Source: an uncultured Prevotella sp. (lineage in GTDB: Bacteria > Bacteroidota > Bacteroidia > Bacteroidales > Bacteroidaceae). Taken from it: 64,000 nucleotides of DNA. Shown here piece after piece: positions 52,620 through 61,508 of the stretch. The notes below the pieces were generated by a model that was not told where the DNA came from, searched no databases, and saw only the letters and a program-made list of their open reading frames with translations. The stretch lies in the NCBI GenBank assembly GCA_934204655.1, contig CAKPZJ010000008.1, positions 33,402-97,401 of the forward strand, given 5' to 3'. A program made the translations under genes and the position numbers. The first letter of the stretch is position 1, and each line of letters opens with the position of its first letter.

Positions 52620-53155
52620 TCTTCTACTAATGTATAAATGTCTCTGAGGTTGCGCCCCTCCTGGTCGTAGTCCAGTCCGTAGCCCACGATGAAGTCATTG
52701 GGAATCTCCATGGCGGCATACTCGATGTTAAGGGGTATCTTGAGCTTGTCGGGTTTGAGCAGCAGGGTACAGATGTGCAGCGCGGCGGGGCTGCGGGTAC
52801 CCAGGGTGTCCATCATGCGTTCCATGGTCTTGCCCGTGTCCACGATGTCCTCGACAATGATGACCTCGCGACCGCAGATGTCCTCGTTTAAGCCTATTAC
52901 TTCTTTCACTTTACCCGTCGAGGTGGTGCCTTCGTAAGAGGCGAGCTTAACAAAGGAAATCTCGCAGGGGATGGTAATGTAGCGCATCAGGTCGGCAGCA
53001 AACATAAAAGAGCCATTGAGCACTGCCAAGAGCAGCGGTTTCTTACCCGCCATATCGGCGTTAATCTTGTCGGCTACGGCCTTAACACGCGTCAGGATTT
53101 CCTGCTCAGGGATAAACGTTTTGAAAGTCTTATCCTTTATCTTTACGACACTCAT
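52616..53155 (-). CDS. hpt: Hypoxanthine phosphoribosyltransferase
   Basis: 179 residues, type I PRTase. PRPP motif VIIVEDIVDTGKTMERM, base-binding region VGYGLDYDQEGRNL. Forms IMP (and GMP) from the base and PRPP in purine salvage. First gene of the hpt-adk-obg-pgeF-M23 run, with a -7-like box TAATTTTG at 53187-53180. Confidence 0.96.
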   Translation of the reverse strand: MSVVKIKDKTFKTFIPEQEILTRVKAVADKINADMAGKKPLLLAVLNGSFMFAADLMRYITIPCEISFVKLASYEGTTSTGKVKEVIGLNEDICGREVIIVEDIVDTGKTMERMMDTLGTRSPAALHICTLLLKPDKLKIPLNIEYAAMEIPNDFIVGYGLDYDQEGRNLRDIYTLVEE

Positions 53156-53244
53156 GACTGATTTTAAATTTATTCACGACAAAATTACAAAAAATATAGC
53201 AAACAACTACGATAGTTACTCATTTTTTCGTATTTTTGCAAGGT

Positions 53245-54759
53245 ATGAAAATTTTTACAAGTACCCAGATTAAGGATTGGGACAGGTACACCACGGAGCA
53301 CGAGGCCGTGAAGAGCATAGACCTGATGGAGCGGGCGGCGCGGGCTGTTACCGATGCCATCTGCGAGGAGTGGTCGCCTATGCGCGTGGTGGTCTTCGCC
53401 GGGCCGGGCAACAACGGCGGCGATGCCCTGGCCGTGGCCCGTATGCTGGCCGACAGGGACTTTAAGGTAGAAGTATTCTTATTCAACATACATCATACTC
53501 TGGCACCCGACTGTGCCACCAACCGACAGCGGCTCATGGCCAATGGGAACAAGGTGGCCTTCACGGAGGTGACGGTCAACTTCGACCCACCTGTGTTAGG
53601 GGCCGACACGCTGGTAGTGGACGGCCTCTTCGGCGCCGGGCTCAACAAGCCGCTCTCGGGGGGCTTCTCGTCGCTCGTCAAGTACATCAACCAGAGCGAC
53701 GCGGCCGTGGTGAGCATAGACCTGCCGTCGGGGCTGATGCCCGAGGACAACACCTACAGTGTGCGGGCCAACATCGTGCGGGCCACGCTGACCCTGACCT
53801 TTCAGCAGCCCAAGTTGGCCATGTTCCTGGCCGACAACCAGCCCTACATAGGCCGTCTGCGCGTGCTGGACATACGCTTGGCGCGGGCTTATGCCGACAA
53901 GACGGAAGCTCCCTGTACCCTGCTTGACGAGGCCGACGTGCGCGCGCTGCTCCGCCACCGCGACGCGTTTGCCCACAAGGGCGATATGGGCCACGCTCTG
54001 CTCATAGCCGGAAGCTACGGCATGTCAGGGGCGGCCATATTGGCGGCTCGGGCATGTATGCGGGCGGGCGTGGGCAAACTGACGGTACACACGCCGCGGG
54101 TCAACTATGCCGTGATGCAGACGGCGGTACCCGAGGCCATCATGCAGATAGCCGACAATGACATGCGGTTCAGCGACCCGGTAGACGCCACGCCCTACAG
54201 CGCCGTGGGCATAGGCCCCGGACTGGGCACCGACGAGGATACGGCGCTGGCGATGATAGCCCAGCTGCGCCGCAACACCTGCCCCACGGTGATAGACGCC
54301 GACGCGCTCAACATCTTAGGCAACCACCGTGCCTGGATGCAGCAGCTGCCCAAGGACAGCATCCTCACGCCGCACCCCAAGGAGCTGGAGCGGCTTACAG
54401 GCGGCTCGGCCAACGGTTGCTACGACCGCCTCACCAAGGCCAGCGAACTGGCCGCGCGCCATCAGGCTTACGTCATCCTCAAAGGTCACTACTCGGCGCT
54501 CTGCCTGCCTTCGGGCCACATTATCTTTAACAGCACGGGCAACGCGGGCATGGCCACCGCCGGCAGCGGCGATGTGCTCACGGGCATCATTACCGGCCTG
54601 CTGTCCCGAGGCTACTCCCAGGCTCACGCCTGTATCGTGGGCATGTACATCCACGGCCTGGCGGGCGACATAGCGGCCTGCGAGCTGGGCCAGGAGAGCC
54701 TCATCGCGAGCGACATCATACAGTATATGCCGGCAGCATGGCGCCAATTAGACCGATAG
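53245..54759 (+). CDS. nnr: Bifunctional NAD(P)H-hydrate epimerase/dehydratase
   Basis: 504 residues. N-terminal YjeF_N domain with FAGPGNNGGDALAVARML and VDGLFGAGL; C-terminal carbohydrate-kinase-like dehydratase with the ATP/NAD site (GMSGAAILAARACMRAGVGKLT, TPHPKELERLT, NSTGNAGMATAGSGDVLTGII). Repairs damaged NADHX and NADPHX. ATG 53245 is just 6 bp after the -7 box TATTTTTG (53231-53238), so the mRNA may be leaderless; an ATG three codons upstream overlaps the box and was rejected. Confidence 0.96.
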   Translation: MKIFTSTQIKDWDRYTTEHEAVKSIDLMERAARAVTDAICEEWSPMRVVVFAGPGNNGGDALAVARMLADRDFKVEVFLFNIHHTLAPDCATNRQRLMANGNKVAFTEVTVNFDPPVLGADTLVVDGLFGAGLNKPLSGGFSSLVKYINQSDAAVVSIDLPSGLMPEDNTYSVRANIVRATLTLTFQQPKLAMFLADNQPYIGRLRVLDIRLARAYADKTEAPCTLLDEADVRALLRHRDAFAHKGDMGHALLIAGSYGMSGAAILAARACMRAGVGKLTVHTPRVNYAVMQTAVPEAIMQIADNDMRFSDPVDATPYSAVGIGPGLGTDEDTALAMIAQLRRNTCPTVIDADALNILGNHRAWMQQLPKDSILTPHPKELERLTGGSANGCYDRLTKASELAARHQAYVILKGHYSALCLPSGHIIFNSTGNAGMATAGSGDVLTGIITGLLSRGYSQAHACIVGMYIHGLAGDIAACELGQESLIASDIIQYMPAAWRQLDR

Positions 54760-54800
54760 GCATCCCGGCACTCACCATCATTACGAAAAATAATACGACA

Positions 54801-55838
54801 ATGAAGAGATACATCCTATCAGCGATGGCCCTGCTATTAGGTGCCGTCGCCACGAGTGCTCAGCAGACAGTTATGGGCACCACGTACTTCCTGCCAAAGA
54901 CGGCGCTGCGCTTTGCCGTCACCATCGAGAAGACCAGCTACACGCCGGGCCTGTTTGCCATGTACGCCACACGCTATATGAAGAAGACAGGGGTGGCCCT
55001 GCAGCCCACGGTGTCGTACCGCATCACGGACATCTCCATGGTGCCCGTGGGAGTGCCCGACTCGGCCAAGCAGCACACCCTCAGCCTGGAGAAGAAACTC
55101 TCTATCACCGAGATAGACCGCGACGAGAGCGGCATACTACTCGGTATCAACGCCAAAGGTCATGCCACGGTGTTGCCGCAGCCCTTCAGGCCGGCCCCCA
55201 AGGCACCGCAGCTCAACCCGAAGGACTATATGAACGAGGATATACTGTCGGCTGGAAGTACCGCCAAGATGGCTGAGCTCACCGCCAAGGACATTTACGA
55301 CATAAGGGACAGCCGCGCGCAGCTGTCGAGGGGCCAGGCCGACTTCATGCCCAAGGATGGCGCTCAGCTAAGGCTGATGATGGACAACCTGGACACTCAG
55401 GAGCGCGCCCTGTTACAGGTTTTCGAGGGCGTAACCACTCGCGACACCACGCAGACCATCGTTACCTACGTGCCCACACGCGAGGCGGGTCAGGCGGTGC
55501 TCTTCCGCTTCTCGCAGAAGTTGGGCCTCACGGACAGCGACGACCTGGCGGGGTCTCCTTATTATATACGTGTGGCACCCGACAACGACCTGAAGGACGA
55601 GGCGCCTTCGGAGAAGGCCAAGGACAACTTTGGGCTGTGTGTCAACATCCCCGACAAGATACAGATAGACCTGGAACACCAGGGGCGTGTGGTCAAGCAC
55701 TTTGAGTGCTACGCCGGCCAGTTTGGCAAGACCGAGTACCTCAGCGCCGACCTCTTCGGCAAGAAGAATACGGCGCACATCACCCTCAACCCAGTGAGCG
55801 GCAGCATCGAGAAGATAGAGAGCGAGACGCTCAAGTAA
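54801..55838 (+). CDS. DUF4831 family exported protein
   Basis: 345 residues from ATG 54801 (signal MKRYILSAMALLLGAVATSAQ); the frame is open upstream into nnr but has no signal. The start is 41 bp after the nnr stop. It has the N-terminal YFLPKTALRFAVTIEKTSYTPG and C-terminal ADLFGKKNTAHITLNPVSGSIEKI motifs typical of DUF4831, a Bacteroidetes periplasmic family without known function. Probably cotranscribed with nnr. A terminator follows at 55862. Confidence 0.8.
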   Translation: MKRYILSAMALLLGAVATSAQQTVMGTTYFLPKTALRFAVTIEKTSYTPGLFAMYATRYMKKTGVALQPTVSYRITDISMVPVGVPDSAKQHTLSLEKKLSITEIDRDESGILLGINAKGHATVLPQPFRPAPKAPQLNPKDYMNEDILSAGSTAKMAELTAKDIYDIRDSRAQLSRGQADFMPKDGAQLRLMMDNLDTQERALLQVFEGVTTRDTTQTIVTYVPTREAGQAVLFRFSQKLGLTDSDDLAGSPYYIRVAPDNDLKDEAPSEKAKDNFGLCVNIPDKIQIDLEHQGRVVKHFECYAGQFGKTEYLSADLFGKKNTAHITLNPVSGSIEKIESETLK

Positions 55839-55861
55839 GTTGCCCCATCCAGCACGCAAGG

Positions 55862-55910
55862 CCCTAAGAGCGGCGGAGCCATCCCCTCCCCCACTCTTAG
55901 GGTCTTTTTT
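55862..55910 (+). terminator. Terminator of nnr-DUF4831
   Basis: CCCTAAGAG (55862-55870) with CTCTTAGGG (55894-55902), followed by TCTTTTTT. A strong intrinsic terminator with a 23-nt loop. Confidence 0.85.
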
Positions 55911-56221
55911 GATGCCCCAGTCCCCACGCCTACGCGCGCGTATATATTAATAAGGTAGGGAGCGGCTGCCAGTGGGAAAAAGTAAAAAGTAAAAATGCCC
56001 CCAAGCCACCCAAGGTGGATGCGAGCCCCAAGCCACCGCCTACGCATGGCTCATGCCAGGCCAATAGCCATCGCGGCAAACGAAAAGACCGGTCTTCGTC
56101 ATAAAAGGTAAAAAAGTAAAAAGGCAAAAGGGTAAAAAGAGCCGCCCCTGTGGGCCATGGGTGGCGATAGGAGTGTTGGGGCGAGGGACCCAATGGCCAC
56201 GAGCAGGCCCGTGTGAGCTAC

Positions 56222-56267
56222 GCGCGCTGCAAGCGCAGCAGTATAAAGCCAGGGGCAACGCCCCAGG
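56222..56267 (-). repeat. REP-like element, copy B (inverted)
   Basis: CAGCAGTATAAAGCC followed by AGGGGCAACGCCCCAGG; the reverse complement order of copy A at 41437. Confidence 0.65.
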
Positions 56268-56310
56268 TACATAGCCCTCAGTCTATTGTCGCGCTACAGG
56301 CGCAAAAGAA

Positions 56311-56376
56311 GTGCAAGCCGAGCGCCATGAGCTTGCTCAGATGGCCGAGGCGCAGCCTGTTTTCCATAAAAGTAGC
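56311..56376 (-). repeat. Orphan 64-bp promoter/hairpin repeat
   Basis: GTGCAAGCCGAGCGCCATGAGC begins a single unit like those at 25475, including GCTTGCTC, GATGGCCGAGG and CGCAGCCTGT; the -7 end is degenerate. No gene reads from it on the minus strand nearby. Confidence 0.65.
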
Positions 56377-56480
56377 AAAGCGTAAAATCAATGGAGCAAT
56401 GCCGGTAACCATTATTGCGCTAATGGGCAGAAACCCAGTTGGTAGCCACCCTTGCATCGGTAACGCCTACGGCTACTTTT

Positions 56481-56570
56481 GCGCCTACAGCGCGCATTGC
56501 TGTGCGGGCACGCTACCTGAGGCGTTGCCCCAGGCTTTATACTGCTGCACCTTTGGCGCGCGCTGTTTGC
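56481..56570 (+). repeat. REP-like element, copy C
   Basis: GCGCCTACAGCGCGC, then CCTGAGGCGTTGCCCCAGG (56516-56534) and GGCTTTATACTGCTGC, GGCGCGCGCTG. Confidence 0.68.
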
Positions 56571-56632
56571 GAAGACATCATCAGCACGCTCATAATGACT
56601 GCGTTTCTTCCCGTGGCCATCGCGGCAAACGC

Positions 56633-56710
56633 AAAGACCGGTCTTTACGTTTCTAATGACGGCTCCCAGCGCGCTAACGACGGCTCCCAGCATCGTAAAG
56701 GTCGGTCTTT
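56633..56710. repeat. AGACCGACC-family element, copy 3
   Basis: 17-bp ends AAAGACCGGTCTTTACG and CGTAAAGGTCGGTCTTT with two mismatches between arms, surrounding two CTAAnGACGGCTCCCAGC units. Confidence 0.7.
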
Positions 56711-56812
56711 CTGCCACTGCTGACCGCTGCCACCACCCAAGTGATGGCAACTATGATTTTTGTCAAACACTTGTAATTTTTGGCAGTGGCCAGCACTTTT
56801 CGCGCGATACGC

Positions 56813-56843
56813 TTTGGAGGGTTCATAATAATCGTTAAATTTG
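56813..56843 (+). promoter_or_regulatory. Promoter of the adhesin gene
   Basis: TTTG 56813-56816, 19-bp spacer, TAAATTTG 56836-56843. The leader to the ATG at 56963 is about 115 nt. Confidence 0.72.
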
Positions 56844-56962
56844 CAAAAAGTGTAAATTAAATCGCTGTTTAGATTACATTCTGAAACAGGAACCGACATA
56901 AAAGCGCAAAAAAGGCACTTGCATAATCATTAATACAACTATAACAACAGTACTAAACGCTT

Positions 56963-59900
56963 ATGAGAAAACGCTACTTACTCACAGCCCTGCTCATAGG
57001 GCTGACCACACTATGCGTGCAGGCTCAGAACCTGGTGCCCAGGCGCACTTCGGCCCGGCAGGCGGCTCGCGTAGTAACTTCAGACCGCTTTGTACGCACC
57101 GACCTGCCCGCCAAGACAGCGGGACAGGCCATCCAGCGCGCCGCGACTACACCCGTGACGCCCGACTGGGAGTGCCACTTTGACAAAGAGGCCGACTTCA
57201 ACCAGTTTACCGTCATCGATGCCAACAATGACCGCGAGAGCAGCAGCGCCCTCGACTGGGCCGTGTGGAACTACCTATTCAAGAACGGCGAAAGCCCCTA
57301 CGGCAAAGATTTCCCCGACCACTGCGCCGGCTACGGATGCAGCGAGGACAATGATGCCGATGACTGGCTCGTCACCCCAGGCCTGCAGCTCAAGGGCGGT
57401 GCCACCTACACCGTCAAGTACAAGGTGCGCGCCCACAAGTCGTTTCTTCCAGAGCGACTGGAAGTGAAGTATGGCTCGGCACCCACGGTTGCTGCCATGA
57501 CCACCACCCTCATGGCAGCCACCGAGTTTGACAACACCGAATACAAGGAACTCACGCAGACCATCACCGTAGCCGCCGACCAGGTAGTGTACATCGGTTT
57601 TCACGCCGTAAGCGAGGCCGACAACATGATTCTCTATCTCGACGATATCAGCGTCAAGAAGAGCGTTACTGGCTTTAAGGGATGGGAGTGTAGCTTTGAC
57701 AAGGAGGCCGACTTCAGTCAGTTTACCGTCATTGACGGCAACAACGACCGCGAGAGCAGCCCCGCCCTCGACTGGGGCGTATGGAACTATCTTTTCAAGA
57801 GCGGCCAAAGCCCCTACGGCGACGACTATCCCAACCACTGCGCCGGCTACGGATGCAGCGAGGAAAACGATGCCGACGACTGGCTCATCACCCCGGCGCT
57901 CAGTCTGCGTGCCGGCGACACCTACGTAGTCAAGTACAAGGTGCGCGCGCACCGTTCATACCTGACCGAGCGCTTAGAGGTAAAATATGGCACAGCCGCC
58001 ACGGTGGCCGGCATGACCACCACGCTGATGGCCGCTACCGACATCTCCAATACGGAATACAAGGAGTACACGCAGACCATCACCCCCACGGCCGATGGCG
58101 ACTACTTCATCGGGTTCCATGCCGTGAGCGAGGCCGATAACATGATTCTCTACCTGGACGACATCTCGGTGAAGACATTAGGGGCTCTGCCTCCCGGCGC
58201 CGTGACCGACCTGACGCTTACGCCCGACCCCACAGGTGCGCTCGCAGCCACGCTCGACTTCAAGGCTCCGGCCAAGGCCAGCGATGGTAGCGACCTACAG
58301 GCACTGGGCGGCATCAAGGTGCTGGCAGGCGACACGGAGATAGCCGACATTACCAATGCACAGATAGGCAAGCCCGTGCAGTACACCGTAGCCAAGGCGG
58401 CCGACCAGCCGGGCATCTGCACCTACACCGTGATGGCTTACAACGCCGACGGCAACGGTGCCAAGACCAGCGTGAGTGGCTGGGTGGGCCTGGATGTCCC
58501 CACGGCTCCGGCCACCGTTACCGTTAAACCCTGGGGCACCAAGACCAACGTAGTCTGGGAGGCTGCCAAGGCCGAGCACGGCGGCGTGTTCTTCGCCAAG
58601 GACGTTACCTACGACGTATGCGATATGCGCGATGCCACCACGGTATCGTCTAAGCTCGCCAGCACACAGGGCACCACCGCAGCCCTGCTCAACATCAACG
58701 CCAACAGCGGTGACCAGCGTCTGCTGCAGGTAGGCGTGTCGGCCAGTAACGCCACGGGCGCCAGCGCCTACACCCTGGCCACGCCCATGGTAGTGGGTGC
58801 GGCTTACAAGCTACCTTTCAAGGAAACCTTTGCCAAGGCTGGCTATGCCTATGGCTTCTGGGGTTCTGAGGGCAACGGCTGGGGCTACCAGATGAGTTAT
58901 GCCGGCGTACAGGCTTCGACCACCGAGGACGCCAACGGTGACGGCGGCAGTGCCGAGATTAAGACTTACTACGAGGACTGCGTATCGCTGGTATCGGGCA
59001 AGATAGCTTTAGGCTCAGCGAGCAAGCCTGTGTTCAAATATAGTCAGAAGACCACCACGGCCACAGGTGCCATCCGCGTCTTCGTCATCAAGGCCGATGG
59101 TTCCCGCGACACACTCGCCACCGAGAACCTCAGTGGCTATGCCGACGGTGGCAAGTGGGCGGCTCGCTCTTACGACCTGAGCGCCTACAAGGACCAGAAG
59201 TGGATACGCTTAGGCATCGCTTTCGACCAGGCCAAGGCCGCGTACAAGAGAAACTATCTGTATATAGACAACTTCCTCGTGACCGACGAGACTCCCGAGG
59301 CGCTCAGCGTGGGCGTGTCGGCTCCGACCAAGATGCGCAAGGGCCACACTGCCAATGTGCGGGTGGCTGTGACCAACTACGGTGAGGCCGTAAGCAACTA
59401 CACCGTTACCCTGACAGAGGGCAAGACCGTGGTGAAGCGCATCGCCGTAAGCGAGCCGCTGGCGCAGATGCAGACCAGCTCGTTCGACATCGCCTACAAG
59501 CCCTCTGTGCTCACCGAGAACCAGAAAGTGACCCTTACGGCCACCGCCGCAGCAGGCGAGGGAACCACGGCACAGGCCGCTGATGCCACCTGCGAGGTGA
59601 GCGTGTCCGACGCGCAGCAGCCCACAGCTACCGCACTGGTTGCCCAGGCAGCCCAGGGCAAGGTGAGCCTGACGTGGACGGCTGCCGCCAAGATAGGTGA
59701 GCTTACCGACGACTTCGAGGACTACAACGAGTGGAGCATCGACCAGGCCGGAGACTGGAGTTTTATCGACGGTGACAAGGGTGTTACCTATGGCTATTTT
59801 GACAGCGACGGCCTCTACTACGAGAACGAGAAGACGCCTTTTGCCTACATCGTATGGACGCCTACCAACTACGGCGGCGAGGACATCACCCGTGCCAACC

Positions 59901-60628
59901 CCACGGCTAAACCTGCCAGCGGACTCAACGCTATGGGCTCGGTGTACAGCTTCCACCGCGCCGAGAGTGGCGAGCTCACCCCGCTCAACGCCGATAACTG
60001 GATGATAAGTCCCGAACTCACCGGCGAGGCTCAGACCATCAGCTTCAAGGTTAACAACATCAGCGAGTCGCGCCCGGAGACCTACCAGGTGCTGTACAGT
60101 ACTACCGGTAAGGACGCTGCCGACTTCCAGCTCATCAGCGAGAAGACCGTGACCAGCAGTCAGTGGGACGAGGTGAGCATTAACCTGCCCCAGGGTGCCC
60201 GCTACTTCGCCATCCGCCACACTACTAAGGTCGAAGAGAGCCCCAGTGGCGTGGGCTACTCCTCTTCGCCTTACCTCTTCCTGGTCGACGACGTTACCAT
60301 GGCCACTAAGGGTTGCCAGCTCACGGGCTACAACGTGTACCGCGATGGTCAGCTCTTAGGCGCTACCACCGATAGCCGCTATACCGACCAGGCCATCCAG
60401 GGCGACGGCAAGGACCACACTTACCAGGTAACGGCACTCTATGCCGACGGCACGGAGTCGGTGCCTGTATCGGCCTCGGTCAACGTGCCCACTGGCATAG
60501 ACATCATCGAGGCTGGCGCCACCACTCCCGACGCGGTGTACACCCTCGACGGTCGCAAGCTCGATGCCAACACACCCCTGCACCGTGGCATCTACATCAA
60601 GAATGGTAAGAAGGTAATCGTAAGATAA
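56963..60628 (+). CDS. Large secreted cleaved-adhesin-type protein, likely type IX secretion cargo
   Basis: 1221 residues. Sec signal MRKRYLLTALLIGLTTLCVQ. Two near-identical domains (about 69-235 and 243-405) start WECHFDKEADF and WECSFDKEADF, with FTVIDxNNDRES, DWLxTPxL and NMILYLDDISVK; they match the cleaved adhesin / choice-of-anchor J fold of gingipain-type haemagglutinins. Fn3-like domains follow (410-500 and later), and a third anchor-J-like block (about 910-1110) has DDFEDYNEWSI and LFLVDDVTM. The end, VYTLDGRKLDANTPLHRGIY then IKNGKKVIVR, fits a T9SS type A C-terminal sorting signal. The PorX and PorW-like genes elsewhere in the window support a working T9SS. Confidence 0.87.
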   Translation: MRKRYLLTALLIGLTTLCVQAQNLVPRRTSARQAARVVTSDRFVRTDLPAKTAGQAIQRAATTPVTPDWECHFDKEADFNQFTVIDANNDRESSSALDWAVWNYLFKNGESPYGKDFPDHCAGYGCSEDNDADDWLVTPGLQLKGGATYTVKYKVRAHKSFLPERLEVKYGSAPTVAAMTTTLMAATEFDNTEYKELTQTITVAADQVVYIGFHAVSEADNMILYLDDISVKKSVTGFKGWECSFDKEADFSQFTVIDGNNDRESSPALDWGVWNYLFKSGQSPYGDDYPNHCAGYGCSEENDADDWLITPALSLRAGDTYVVKYKVRAHRSYLTERLEVKYGTAATVAGMTTTLMAATDISNTEYKEYTQTITPTADGDYFIGFHAVSEADNMILYLDDISVKTLGALPPGAVTDLTLTPDPTGALAATLDFKAPAKASDGSDLQALGGIKVLAGDTEIADITNAQIGKPVQYTVAKAADQPGICTYTVMAYNADGNGAKTSVSGWVGLDVPTAPATVTVKPWGTKTNVVWEAAKAEHGGVFFAKDVTYDVCDMRDATTVSSKLASTQGTTAALLNINANSGDQRLLQVGVSASNATGASAYTLATPMVVGAAYKLPFKETFAKAGYAYGFWGSEGNGWGYQMSYAGVQASTTEDANGDGGSAEIKTYYEDCVSLVSGKIALGSASKPVFKYSQKTTTATGAIRVFVIKADGSRDTLATENLSGYADGGKWAARSYDLSAYKDQKWIRLGIAFDQAKAAYKRNYLYIDNFLVTDETPEALSVGVSAPTKMRKGHTANVRVAVTNYGEAVSNYTVTLTEGKTVVKRIAVSEPLAQMQTSSFDIAYKPSVLTENQKVTLTATAAAGEGTTAQAADATCEVSVSDAQQPTATALVAQAAQGKVSLTWTAAAKIGELTDDFEDYNEWSIDQAGDWSFIDGDKGVTYGYFDSDGLYYENEKTPFAYIVWTPTNYGGEDITRANPTAKPASGLNAMGSVYSFHRAESGELTPLNADNWMISPELTGEAQTISFKVNNISESRPETYQVLYSTTGKDAADFQLISEKTVTSSQWDEVSINLPQGARYFAIRHTTKVEESPSGVGYSSSPYLFLVDDVTMATKGCQLTGYNVYRDGQLLGATTDSRYTDQAIQGDGKDHTYQVTALYADGTESVPVSASVNVPTGIDIIEAGATTPDAVYTLDGRKLDANTPLHRGIYIKNGKKVIVR

Positions 60629-60649
60629 CGCCTCCGCCATACACCAAGC

Positions 60650-60684
60650 AAGGGCTGAGCCTCTCCATGAGAAGCTCAGCCCTT
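60650..60684. terminator. Terminator of the adhesin gene
   Basis: Perfect 11-bp stem AAGGGCTGAGC / GCTCAGCCCTT with a 13-nt loop and short T tract; converges with the 60798 gene. Confidence 0.7.
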
Positions 60685-60797
60685 TGCTATATAGCCTATA
60701 TGGGTGCCGTGGCTATGGGCATACCTACCAGGCTGTCGGCCCGTACACCCGCGGGTGCCTATCCTGTCCCAGCGGTAGCCCCGGCCCCACGGGAACC

Positions 60798-61502
60798 TTA
60801 TTTCTTCTCCGTACGATTGATAGGAGGATTGCTCTTCAGGTACTCGTCGTACACGCGGATAATGACCGTAGGGTCATCTTCCATCTCCTTGACGCGCGCC
60901 TTGTCCTTGAAGTATTCATCGTACTTGTCTGACAGTGCTTTCGGCCCCAGTTTCTCCAGCGAATAGAAGAAATGGAAGCCAGAAGACTTACCTCCAACCA
61001 GGAGATTGTAGATGCGATCGTCGCCGCGGAGCTTTACGCCGTAGGTATCGACGAGATACGACACCGAGTTGCGGCCTCCACGACTCACGTAGGTCTGATA
61101 ATAATAGATGGTGCCGTTCTCCAGCCGTTTCTCGACGCGGAATAAGCCTCTCGTCTTCTTGTTCCACTTGAAGGGAACAGCCGAATTGTAGTCCGATGAC
61201 TCGTATTCAGTTCCGTCGTCGACGTATCTGTAACCCTTAATGTCCTTTGCCTTGTAGGTCACGGCGTTCTTTCCATCCTCCGCGGGCGACACTTTGACGA
61301 ACGACTGTATCGAGCCCGAGCTGCTGAACAGCCTTTTCAGTCCGCTTCCTAAATCATTCTTGATGTAACCCTCGACGGTGGTACCGTCATTGAGCGTCAC
61401 TACGACCTTGTCTTTCTTCTTGGGTTCGGCGTTCATGGTAGCCGATGTGCCCACCAATGCTACCAGCATCAGGCACACCATTGCGAAAAAGTTTTTCTTC
61501 AT
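60798..61502 (-). CDS. Exported protein of unknown function
   Basis: 234 residues, Sec signal (MKKNFFAMVCLMLVALVGTS). The mature part starts with a beta-strand pattern VVVTLNDGTTVEGYIKND, reminiscent of an Sm-like/RHS-type small beta barrel, followed by KDIKGYRYVDDGTEYES and a Lys-rich C-terminus. Family not recognised. It is 6 bp downstream of the lipoprotein gene at 61509, so it is its operon partner. Probably periplasmic. Confidence 0.65.
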   Translation of the reverse strand: MKKNFFAMVCLMLVALVGTSATMNAEPKKKDKVVVTLNDGTTVEGYIKNDLGSGLKRLFSSSGSIQSFVKVSPAEDGKNAVTYKAKDIKGYRYVDDGTEYESSDYNSAVPFKWNKKTRGLFRVEKRLENGTIYYYQTYVSRGGRNSVSYLVDTYGVKLRGDDRIYNLLVGGKSSGFHFFYSLEKLGPKALSDKYDEYFKDKARVKEMEDDPTVIIRVYDEYLKSNPPINRTEKK

Positions 61503-61508
61503 AAGCGA

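Larger units (their letters stand above)
55911..56962. other. Repeat-rich intergenic island before the adhesin gene
   Basis: Over 1 kb with no gene. It holds an ACCTTATTAATATATA element (55934-55955, reverse), A-rich AAAGGTAAAAAG runs (55977-55997, 56103-56142), REP-like copies at 56222-56267 (inverted) and 56481-56570, one 64-bp-type unit at 56311-56376, an AGACCGACC element at 56633-56710, and the adhesin promoter at 56813-56843. All short open frames here run through repeats and are rejected. Confidence 0.75.

Noticed and set aside
55911-56800. Insertion sequence remnant with transposase
   Set aside because: No transposase-like protein in any frame; only short palindromic and A-rich repeats are present.
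59210-60220. 336-codon frame antisense to the adhesin gene
   Set aside because: Inside a strongly supported repeat protein with clear signal and domains; no family motif.
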